Part shown: in pieces, positions 61,345-61,976 of the stretch
How positions within the stretch are numbered: the stretch's first letter is position 1
Layout: each line of letters starts with the position of its first letter
Assembly: GCA_000727475.1 (NCBI GenBank)
Contig: KL647307.1
Span: forward strand, 2,287,369-2,351,368
Length of the DNA: 64,000 nucleotides
DNA from: Sarcocystis neurona
Taxonomy: Eukaryota; Apicomplexa; Conoidasida; Eucoccidiorida; Sarcocystidae
Direction of reading: 5' to 3'
Made by a program: the position numbers and the translations under genes
The notes under the pieces: generated by a model
The model's input: the letters and a program-made list of their open reading frames with translations, nothing else
The model's database searches: none
What the model was told of the DNA's origin: nothing

Positions 61345-61976
61345 GATATATGCATATATTTAGACATACGTGTACATATATATATGTATGTCTACATATA
61401 TGTGTATACATATATACATCTATATGTGTGTACGCATATGTATATGTGCATATGTGCGTCTCTCTCTTCCTCTCTTCTCTCTCTCTCCCTATATATATAT
61501 ATATATATGTATATACACATATATATCGGCATATATATATATGTGTGTCTAAAGATATATATATATATATGTATATGTGTGTAGGTATATGTACATGTAT
61601 ATATCTGCATCTCTCTCCGTCTCTCTCTATATATACATGTATACACACATATATTTTGACATGTGCATATATACATATATATATATTTATATGTGTGTGC
61701 ATATATGTATATGTATGCATCTCTCTCTTTCCCCTCTCTATCTCTCTAGATATATGTGTATGTATATCTGTACGTGTAAATATATATATATATGTATATG
61801 TATGTCTAAATATATGTATGTATGTGTTTGTACATGTGTATTTCTGATTTCTCTCTTTTTTGGCGGATATGGTTTAATGAATGAACACAGGAAACGACGT
61901 CACTTTTCAAATGGGGACGTTCGGCGTGACGGAAGATTTACTCTTCCAACGGGCGTCAGAAATCGCTCGGAAGGAG
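4870..61976 (+). CDS. ACC: Acetyl-CoA carboxylase, multidomain eukaryotic type (26 exons seen, 3' end outside window)
   Basis: Biotin- and ATP-dependent carboxylation of acetyl-CoA to malonyl-CoA, the committed step of fatty-acid synthesis or elongation. The joined exons give 4,143 residues in one frame. Order: leader (about 1-150); biotin carboxylase starting at [14 protein letters not shown] (about 158-171), with the ATP-grasp loop [10 protein letters not shown] and the motif [14 protein letters not shown]-to-BCCP linker; biotin carrier domain with biotinyl Lys about 871 in [12 protein letters not shown] central domain (about 1000-4060); and the start of the carboxyltransferase ([11 protein letters not shown]). 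Usual ACCs are 2,200-2,500 residues, so this is about twice normal size, through Ala/Gln/Ser/Gly-rich insertions in the central domain. Family identity is certain from several independent motifs in the right order; exact ends of the repeat-rich exons are less sure. The apicoplast or cytosolic paralogue is not decided. Confidence 0.95.
5383..7604 (+). other. ACC intron 1
   Basis: GTGAGC...GCAG. The first half is mixed sequence with a CA-rich stretch near 6395-6417. From about 7240 to 7500 it becomes CTG/GCT-rich, leaving long read-through frames on both strands. The acceptor is preceded by a pyrimidine-rich stretch (GGCTTTGCTTGCAG). No gene or RNA is recognisable inside. Confidence 0.8.
7605..7793 (+). 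CDS. ACC: ACC exon 2: biotin carboxylase N-terminal subdomain
   Basis: 63 codons, phase 0 at both ends. It encodes [15 protein letters not shown], then [20 protein letters not shown] and [14 protein letters not shown]. These match the conserved ACC/biotin carboxylase segment (VMATPEDLKANAEYIRMAD and NNNNYANVDLIV in other eukaryotes). No low-complexity insertion is present, so this catalytic segment is under normal constraint. Confidence 0.95.
7794..9803 (+). other. ACC intron 2
   Basis: GTAGGG...GCAG. It contains short TATATA stretches (about 7850-7880 and 8535), a CTG-rich block at about 9230-9450 with repeated TTGCTGCGACTCTTGCTGTC-like units, and a CT-rich tract at about 9540-9780. A long plus-strand open frame (8502-10115) is intron read-through joined to exon 3 and is not a separate protein. 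Confidence 0.8.
9804..10008 (+). CDS. ACC: ACC exon 3: biotin carboxylase, [12 protein letters not shown] segment
   Basis: 205 nt, enters in phase 0 and leaves in phase 1. It encodes [20 protein letters not shown], then [18 protein letters not shown], and ends VPCVPWSG. This is the strongly conserved loop before the ATP-grasp domain ([26 protein letters not shown] in other ACCs). Acceptor CTGGACGCAG, donor GTAGGC. Confidence 0.95.
10009..11621 (+). other. ACC intron 3
   Basis: GTAGGC...CGCAG. It has a CTG-rich start (10060-10110), mixed sequence in the middle, short TATATATT blocks at about 11258-11325, and a CT-rich approach to the acceptor (TCTCCTGTTCTCCCGCAG). No domain is recognisable. 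Confidence 0.75.
11622..11716 (+). CDS. ACC: ACC exon 4: biotin carboxylase spacer before ATP-grasp
   Basis: 95 nt, phase 1 to phase 0. It completes the Gly of PWSG and encodes [20 protein letters not shown] and [11 protein letters not shown], the position of the variable segment that leads to ACVxDVEEGLEVA in other ACCs. The donor GTAAGT is the strongest of the gene. The exon is supported by frame, splice sites and position more than by strong similarity. Confidence 0.85.
11717..12107 (+). other. ACC intron 4
   Basis: A short intron of 391 bp, GTAAGT...GTGCAG, made almost wholly of CTG/GCT-rich sequence with repeated TGCTGCCGGTGCT-like units. It is nearly free of stops on the plus strand, so it appears as coding in several frames at once. 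That is a composition effect. Confidence 0.85.
12108..12286 (+). CDS. ACC: ACC exon 5: ATP-grasp glycine loop
   Basis: 179 nt, phase 0 to phase 2. It encodes [20 protein letters not shown] (ATP-binding Lys and Gly-rich loop) and continues to [18 protein letters not shown]. This is the diagnostic ATP-grasp segment of biotin carboxylases ([19 protein letters not shown] in most ACCs). The final AG pairs with the A that opens exon 6 to make the Arg of RHLEVQ. Confidence 0.97.
12287..14724 (+). other. ACC intron 5
   Basis: GTACAG...TACAG. TATATA and TATATG stretches lie at about 12440-12900, with an (AT)14 run at 13682-13709. CT-rich sequence lies between 13260 and 13540, and more TATATG around 14180-14500. 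Small Tyr/Ile/Cys/Thr-rich frames here come from the TATATG repeats. Confidence 0.8.
13682..13709. repeat. (AT)14 microsatellite
   Basis: Uninterrupted AT dinucleotides within ACC intron 5. One of many such runs in the introns and one of the longest that is perfect. Confidence 0.9.
14725..14899 (+). CDS. ACC: ACC exon 6: RHLEVQ segment of biotin carboxylase
   Basis: 175 nt, phase 2 to phase 0. It encodes [20 protein letters not shown], then [17 protein letters not shown] and [17 protein letters not shown] and [15 protein letters not shown] are hallmarks of ACC biotin carboxylase, lining the bicarbonate and ATP site. Position x is usually Asn or His and is Cys here. The donor GTGAGT lies in an Ala run; reading on past it would leave the family alignment. 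Confidence 0.95.
14900..16076 (+). other. ACC intron 6
   Basis: GTGAGT...TGTAG. A short coding-like start is followed by dense TATATG, CGTATA and ACATAT low complexity from about 15030 to 15950, including an uninterrupted TA run near 15675-15695. No gene is recognisable. Confidence 0.8.
16077..16226 (+). CDS. ACC: ACC exon 7: biotin carboxylase catalytic loop
   Basis: 50 codons, phase 0 at both ends. It encodes [35 protein letters not shown] and FNLPAAQLQ. Metal- and ATP-binding Glu, Asn, Arg, Gln and Glu of the E-x-N-x-R-x-Q-x-E core are intact. Two prolines that are almost invariant in the family (NPRLQ and EHP) are Ala and Val here. The donor is GC rather than GT (CAG|GCAAGT), with a perfect consensus otherwise. 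The acceptor is a TAG. Confidence 0.95.
16227..18613 (+). other. ACC intron 7 (GC-AG type)
   Basis: GCAAGT...GAGCAG. It contains a run of about 13 G near 16319-16332, a CAG-rich tandem block at 16979-17092, TATATA near 17690-17730 and 18035-18055, and CTG-rich sequence at 18290-18560. No gene is recognisable. Confidence 0.85.
16979..17092. repeat. CAG-rich tandem repeat, 33/30-bp unit
   Basis: Three copies of a unit made of TCCGCGGCAGCAGCATTG followed by a CAG run start at 16998, 17031 and 17061, so periods are 33 and 30. The change is in the number of CAG triplets. It lies in intron 7. Confidence 0.85.
18614..18739 (+). CDS. ACC: ACC exon 8: end of biotin carboxylase ATP-grasp region
   Basis: 42 codons, phase 0 at both ends. 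It encodes [20 protein letters not shown] and [14 protein letters not shown]. It continues LPAAQLQ of exon 7 (IAMGIPL..I.DIR in other ACCs) and includes the conserved Arg of ARITAE that contacts the carboxylated intermediate in bacterial biotin carboxylase. Acceptor GAGCAG, donor GTCAGT. Confidence 0.94.
18820..19600. repeat. TATGTATATG low-complexity block
   Basis: About 780 bp of alternating purine-pyrimidine sequence (TATATG, TGTATA, TACGTA) with hardly any unique sequence. Similar blocks recur in nearly every large intron, for example at 15030-15950, 27780-27930, 30210-31060, 32280-32660, 34000-34980, 40320-40520, 43200-43510 and 61230-61840. Confidence 0.85.
20041..20147. repeat. 60-bp tandem duplication, CTG-rich
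   Basis: The 47 bases from 20041 recur exactly at 20101, a period of 60. It holds TGCTGCTGCGACACAGTGCT. It lies in intron 8 just before the exon 9 acceptor. Confidence 0.9.
20350..20436 (+). CDS. ACC: ACC exon 9: biotin carboxylase C-terminal subdomain
   Basis: 29 codons, phase 0. It encodes [20 protein letters not shown], then WGYFSIGSK, matching GFKPSSGxVxELNFRSSxNVWGYFSV of other ACCs. Acceptor TCGCCGCAG and donor GTACGG. The Trp-Gly-Tyr-Phe-Ser core is specific to eukaryotic ACCs. Confidence 0.95.
20437..21265 (+). other. ACC intron 9
   Basis: GTACGG...CTACAG. CT-rich at 20460-20700 and TATATG-rich at 20860-21130. Nothing gene-like. Confidence 0.85.
21266..21322 (+). CDS. ACC: ACC exon 10: short biotin carboxylase exon
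   Basis: Only 19 codons, phase 0. It encodes [19 protein letters not shown], matching GxIHEFADSQFGHIFAxGE of the family. Acceptor TTGCTACAG, donor GTAACC. It is one of the smallest exons and is followed by the largest intron. Confidence 0.94.
22738..22855. repeat. 18-bp CAG-type minisatellite
   Basis: About six degenerate copies of GCAGGTGCAACAGCAGCA in intron 10, each a multiple of three long, so read-through gives Ala/Gly/Thr runs. Confidence 0.8.
24211..24403. repeat. 15-bp tandem array
   Basis: Twelve full head-to-tail copies of TATAATATCTCTCTA from 24211 to 24390, then a 13-bp copy and degenerate derivatives to about 24470. Copies 3, 8 and 11 carry the same T-to-C change (TATAATACC). 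The shared variant suggests spread of blocks by unequal exchange or slippage. It lies in intron 10. Confidence 0.95.
25612..25727 (+). CDS. ACC: ACC exon 11: biotin carboxylase C-terminal helix region
   Basis: 116 nt, phase 0 to phase 2. It encodes [20 protein letters not shown] and [18 protein letters not shown], matching [34 protein letters not shown]. Donor CT|GTAAAA. A second copy of the donor lies 12 nt downstream but would include an in-frame TAA, so the first is used in the model. Confidence 0.95.
25728..26878 (+). other. ACC intron 11
   Basis: GTAAAA...TTGCAG. It is mostly CT-rich. TTCATCTTCTTCGTCG units at 25988-26090 form a 24-bp repeat, and related CTTCATCTTC units recur to about 26370. 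Read-through gives long Ser runs. No gene is recognisable. Confidence 0.85.
25988..26090. repeat. 24-bp CT-rich minisatellite
   Basis: Tandem units at 26017, 26041 and 26065, each starting TTCATCTTCTTCGTCGTC and ending TGCCCC in complete copies. It lies in intron 11; the plus-strand reading is poly-Ser with Ala-Pro spacers. Confidence 0.85.
26879..27035 (+). CDS. ACC: ACC exon 12: BC-BCCP linker (NxxTTWLE)
   Basis: 157 nt, phase 2 to phase 0. It encodes [20 protein letters not shown], then [20 protein letters not shown] and EAEFIKK. This matches the conserved Asn-x-x-Thr-x-Trp-Leu-Asp (NxITTGWLD) that follows the biotin carboxylase domain. Donor GTGAGT. Confidence 0.93.
27036..28170 (+). other. 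ACC intron 12
   Basis: GTGAGT...GGCAG. It holds the 74-bp tandem palindrome array (27224-27457), a TATATG block at 27780-27930 and a G-run near 28088-28099. Nothing gene-like. Confidence 0.85.
27224..27457. repeat. 74-bp tandem repeat carrying a 14-bp near-palindrome
   Basis: Four copies of GGTGTACRTACACC at 27224, 27298, 27372 and 27444, so spacings are 74, 74 and 72. The first, GGTGTACGTACACC, is a perfect palindrome; the others have a 6-bp stem around CA. The spacer (CGTGTCCCGTGTCTCGTCTC and following) is well kept in the first two copies and drifts in the third. An isolated copy in reverse orientation is at 36218-36231. Confidence 0.93.
28171..28635 (+). CDS. ACC: ACC exon 13: BC-CT interaction (BT) region with poly-Gly insertion
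   Basis: 155 codons, phase 0. It encodes [20 protein letters not shown], then a stretch of about 50 residues that is mostly Gly and Ala (28335-28490), then [20 protein letters not shown] and FSKEADPTQ. The flanks match LEKGQVL..., SDGGLLV..GGKSHTIYWKEE and ENDPTQL of other ACCs. The Gly-rich insertion replaces the usual loop before SDGG and is the first large insertion in the protein. Confidence 0.93.
28636..29648 (+). other. ACC intron 13
   Basis: GTAACC...TGGCAG. It is almost entirely CTG/GCT-rich (GCTGCTGTTCTTC-like units) and free of stops on the plus strand for hundreds of bases, so exons 13 and 14 look continuous in other frames. That is not supported by homology. Confidence 0.85.
29649..29798 (+). 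CDS. ACC: ACC exon 14: biotin carboxyl carrier domain
   Basis: 50 codons, phase 0. It encodes [40 protein letters not shown] and GGKLMHAM. The biotinylated Lys is in the MKM motif, codon 29745-29747, about residue 871. This matches [34 protein letters not shown]. Donor GTAGGC. Confidence 0.97.
29799..33227 (+). other. ACC intron 14
   Basis: GTAGGC...TGGCAG. It begins with a 33-bp direct duplication (29804-29869). TATATG and CTCTCT blocks cover about 29900-31200, with more TATATG at 31670-31770 and 32280-32660, then CT-rich and GCA-rich sequence to the acceptor. No gene is seen in 3.4 kb. Confidence 0.85.
29804..29869. repeat. 33-bp exact tandem duplication
   Basis: Bases 29804-29836 are repeated exactly at 29837-29869, five bases after the donor of exon 14. 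Each copy starts CCCACCACAACCCC and ends TCTTTTCAGGAAGA, an acceptor-like sequence. Reading through from exon 14 gives the peptide repeat [11 protein letters not shown] twice. Confidence 0.95.
33228..33792 (+). CDS. ACC: ACC exon 15: end of BCCP and start of central domain
   Basis: 565 nt, phase 0 to phase 1. It encodes [18 protein letters not shown] and [10 protein letters not shown], matching G..V.AGDILATLELDDPS and PF.G.LP of the family. Then comes a Ser/Ala/Gly/Gln insertion with [19 protein letters not shown] (about 33400-33450), and then [20 protein letters not shown] and [18 protein letters not shown], the conserved central-domain helices. Donor GTATGT. Confidence 0.93.
33793..36675 (+). 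other. ACC intron 15
   Basis: GTATGT...GCTGCAG. TATATG-rich at about 33950-34980, mixed sequence 35000-35500, CTG-rich 35590-36130, a lone GGTGTATGTACACC palindrome at 36218, TATATA near 36393, and CTG-rich up to the acceptor. No gene is recognisable. Confidence 0.8.
36218..36231 (-). repeat. Isolated copy of the 14-bp near-palindrome
   Basis: GGTGTATGTACACC is the exact reverse complement of the element in the 74-bp array of intron 12. It is given as minus strand relative to that array. The surrounding sequence does not match the 74-bp unit over any long stretch. Confidence 0.75.
36676..37035 (+). CDS. ACC: ACC exon 16: central domain, repeat-rich
   Basis: 360 nt, phase 1 in and phase 1 out. 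It starts [20 protein letters not shown], which continues AAL of exon 15 in the manner of SRLPxKLExxIxxLL in other ACCs, then runs into a Gln/Ala/Gly-rich insertion ([30 protein letters not shown]) and ends [10 protein letters not shown]. The acceptor is GTTGCTGCAG. Only the first 25 codons are supported by similarity; the rest by frame and junction phase. Confidence 0.8.
37036..37634 (+). other. ACC intron 16
   Basis: GTACGT...CTGCTGCAG, 599 bp. It ends in a 15-bp repeat array (37537-37634) whose units include the acceptor itself, so three equivalent acceptors lie 15 bp apart. Confidence 0.75.
37537..37634. repeat. 15-bp TGCTGCTGCTGCAGG-type array spanning the exon 17 acceptor
   Basis: About six to seven copies of a 15-bp unit. 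The last three each contain TGCTGCTGCTGCAG followed by GT or GA context, giving CAG acceptors ending at 37604, 37619 and 37634. All three keep the same reading frame. The last one was used for the exon model. Confidence 0.88.
37635..38176 (+). CDS. ACC: ACC exon 17: central domain
   Basis: 542 nt, phase 1 to phase 0. It encodes [20 protein letters not shown], then Ala/Ser-rich sequence, [20 protein letters not shown] and [13 protein letters not shown]. The last segment is the conserved end (xLxxYLxVExxF) of this central-domain helix and joins to VEELFEE of exon 18. The start could be 15 or 30 nt earlier because of the tandem acceptors. Donor GTGAGC. Confidence 0.82.
38177..39637 (+). other. 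ACC intron 17
   Basis: GTGAGC...AAACAG. It opens with 150 bp of AACAGCAGC-type repeat (38180-38330) that stays open in the exon 17 frame as Ser/Asn runs. Later parts are CT-rich (38640-38820 and 39240-39580), with a TATATA run at 39049-39067. No gene is recognisable. Confidence 0.8.
39638..39806 (+). CDS. ACC: ACC exon 18: central domain
   Basis: 169 nt, phase 0 to phase 1. It encodes [20 protein letters not shown], then [20 protein letters not shown] and [10 protein letters not shown]. This matches the family pattern VExxFxxxxxxxVLxxLR...VxxxVLSHxxxxxKNxLLxxLL. It is one of the few repeat-free central-domain exons. Acceptor AAAAAACAG is unusually purine-rich; donor GTATGT. Confidence 0.92.
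39807..41346 (+). other. ACC intron 18
   Basis: GTATGT...TTTGCAG. TATATG-rich at 39990-40540 with many ACGTATATATACGT palindromes, mixed at 40550-40980, CTG- and CT-rich at 41000-41340. No gene is recognisable. Confidence 0.8.
41347..42931 (+). CDS. ACC: ACC exon 19: central domain with a 380-residue low-complexity insertion
   Basis: 1,585 nt, phase 1 to phase 2. It starts [20 protein letters not shown] and continues to about LRRVADYV, then gives about 380 residues of Ala/Ser/Cys/Gln/Gly-rich sequence, then [20 protein letters not shown] and [14 protein letters not shown]. The end matches the ACC pattern LxxFFxHPxxxVRxxALEVYVRR. The interior has no family similarity; an unseen intron in the Cys/Ser-rich part (about 41600-42750) cannot be excluded, but the frame is open throughout. 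Confidence 0.8.
42932..45163 (+). other. ACC intron 19
   Basis: GTATAG...GTGTCAG. TATATG at 43200-43510, mixed at 43560-43960, and CTG-rich 18-bp repeats at 44042-44140 with further CTG-rich sequence to 45160. A long plus-strand open frame begins at 44628 and runs into exon 20, but the part before 45164 has no ACC similarity. Confidence 0.75.
44042..44140. repeat. 18-bp CTG-type minisatellite
   Basis: About five copies of TGCTGCTCTCTGCTGCGC, with CTCTTT variants in the middle copies. It lies in intron 19. Confidence 0.88.
45164..47907 (+). CDS. ACC: ACC exon 20: central domain, 900 residues mostly low complexity
   Basis: 2,744 nt, phase 2 to phase 1. It starts [20 protein letters not shown], continuing VYV of exon 19 (VYVRRAYRAY in others). 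The interior is Ala/Ser/Gln/Thr-rich with homopolymer runs, including a block of CAG repeats (47410-47575) read as [16 protein letters not shown]. Near-unique islands include [20 protein letters not shown] (about 45795-45865). It ends [20 protein letters not shown], matching GVMVAFxxLxxFxxxFxxVL of the family. Donor GTGAGT. Both ends are supported; the middle could hide introns. Confidence 0.82.
47410..47575 (+). repeat. CAG-repeat block encoding poly-Gln in exon 20
   Basis: Repeats of CAGCAGCAGCAG separated by short GTAGC, GCAGCGTCC and GTAGCCTTG spacers, about 21-24 bp per unit. It is read in the Gln frame as QQQQQ blocks separated by VA, AAS or VAL. The repeat is in coding frame and every unit is a multiple of three. 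Confidence 0.9.
47908..50547 (+). other. ACC intron 20
   Basis: GTGAGT...GCTGCAG. It contains a 20-bp purine-rich minisatellite (about 48410-48770), TATATG blocks at 49000-49380, and dense CTG-rich sequence from 49640 to 50540. No gene is recognisable. Confidence 0.82.
48410..48770. repeat. 20-bp purine-rich minisatellite
   Basis: About 18 degenerate head-to-tail copies. The clearest, from 48641 to 48740, follow CAGGGACGACGTTAAAGCAG or CAGGGAAGGGGATAAAGCAG. The period of 20 is not a multiple of three, unlike most arrays in this gene, which fits its being purely intronic. Confidence 0.9.
50548..50654 (+). CDS. ACC: ACC exon 21: short central-domain exon
   Basis: 107 nt, phase 1 to phase 0. 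It completes DSLLE from exon 20 and encodes [20 protein letters not shown] and [11 protein letters not shown]. The hydrophobic LLQLFIIDL strand sits where other ACCs have xxNILNIAIxD. The donor GTACGC is chosen because it keeps frame with exon 22; the alternative is read-through into CTG repeats. Confidence 0.72.
50655..51974 (+). other. ACC intron 21
   Basis: GTACGC...CATGCAG. It is almost all CTG/GCT-rich, with Cys/Leu/Ala read-through frames on the plus strand. The repeat-derived frame opening at 51678 runs into exon 22, but its first 300 nt have no family similarity. Confidence 0.7.
51975..54825 (+). CDS. ACC: ACC exon 22: largest central-domain exon
   Basis: 2,851 nt, phase 0 to phase 1. 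Conserved islands in family order: [20 protein letters not shown] (about 52020-52085), [14 protein letters not shown] (52930-52980, the FPRYFTFRS element), [20 protein letters not shown] then [10 protein letters not shown] (53525-53668, the YRHxEPALAFQLEL...HVYxA element), RFFVRVLL (53911-53940), [20 protein letters not shown] (54180-54240) and [20 protein letters not shown] (54745-54810). Between them lie Ala/Ser/Gln/Cys-rich insertions. Introns could hide in 52090-52920, where CTG/TGC runs give poly-Cys; a GTGAGA at 52792 is one possible donor. Donor of the exon GTTCGT. Confidence 0.78.
54826..57016 (+). other. ACC intron 22, contains the assembly gap
   Basis: GTTCGT...GTGCAG. Mixed and CTG-rich sequence to 55500, TATATA around the gap, the N run 55830-56385, then CTG-rich repeats with TGCTGCTACACTCCTGCTGC units (56820-56960). 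Sequence flanking the gap is duplicated. Confidence 0.7.
55830..56385. other. Assembly gap (556 N)
   Basis: An uninterrupted run of N. Both edges carry the same 65-75 bp segment (CTCCGCAGCTACTACATATA, a TA run, then TACGTGCACTTGTGTG and another TA run), at about 55757-55828 on the left and 56396-56471 on the right. Confidence 1.
57017..57543 (+). CDS. ACC: ACC exon 23: end of central domain
   Basis: 527 nt, phase 1 to phase 0. It encodes [39 protein letters not shown], a Ser-rich insertion of about 90 residues, then [20 protein letters not shown] and VFIYDFP. This matches LRxxxxNxSGYVVKxExYxEV and TPYPxxxxLQxKRxxAxxxGTTYVYDFPELF. The donor GTGGGG after the Pro of YDFP joins exactly to DLFEEAV of exon 24. 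Acceptor GTGCAG at 57016 is the best in phase; the next AG at 57026 would also keep frame with a different phase only if exon 22 ended elsewhere. Confidence 0.9.
57544..58602 (+). other. ACC intron 23
   Basis: GTGGGG...GCACAG. A brief CTG-rich start, TATATA at 57770-57810, mixed at 57820-58060, TATATG at 58080-58260, and CTG-rich at 58320-58560. No gene is recognisable. Confidence 0.85.
58603..58680 (+). CDS. ACC: ACC exon 24: short exon after YDFP
   Basis: 26 codons, phase 0. It encodes [20 protein letters not shown] and SPEQH. Joined to exon 23 it gives [15 protein letters not shown], matching YDFPELFRxALxxxW of other ACCs. Acceptor TCCGCACAG, donor GTACGT. Confidence 0.92.
59175..59198. 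other. Perfect 11-bp inverted repeat (hairpin)
   Basis: GAGGTTTTTCG, two bases (CT), then CGAAAAACCTC, the exact reverse complement. It lies in one of the few non-repetitive stretches of intron 24. There is no known match by eye and no evidence of a separate transcript. Confidence 0.85.
59421..59625. repeat. 21-bp CTG-type minisatellite
   Basis: Nine to ten copies at a strict 21-bp period, each with CTTCCC followed by CTGCTGCTG and a GTGTTG or CTGTTG ending. CTTCCC recurs at 59438, 59459, 59480, 59501 and so on. It stays open in several plus- and minus-strand frames, so coding potential is an artefact of the period. Confidence 0.93.
59928..60045. repeat. 21-bp CTG-CGACGCC minisatellite
   Basis: Five copies with CGACGCC at 59941, 59962, 59983, 60004 and 60025, separated by runs of CTG. 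A second, independent 21-bp array in the same intron. Confidence 0.93.
60627..60777 (+). CDS. ACC: ACC exon 25: junction of central and carboxyltransferase domains
   Basis: 151 nt, phase 0 to phase 1. It encodes [20 protein letters not shown], then [20 protein letters not shown] and [11 protein letters not shown]. This matches ELVLDxxGxLxEVxRPPGxNDIGMVAWxMTLKTPEYPxGRxIIVIANDIT of the family, the entry to the carboxyltransferase N-subdomain. Donor GTGAGG. Confidence 0.97.
60778..61890 (+). other. ACC intron 25
   Basis: GTGAGG...ACACAG. CTCTCCCTGCTGCTGCTGCTC repeats at about 60910-61190, then a TATATG block at 61230-61840. Nothing gene-like. Confidence 0.87.
61891..61976 (+). CDS. ACC: ACC exon 26: start of carboxyltransferase domain (last exon in window)
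   Basis: 86 nt, phase 1 to phase 0. It encodes [20 protein letters not shown] and RASEIARKE, matching ANDITFKIGSFGPxEDxLFxKASELARxxG of other ACCs. The next expected segment (IPRIYISANSGARIG) is not in the remaining 2 kb, so the gene continues beyond 64000. Donor GAG|GTAGGA. Confidence 0.95.
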
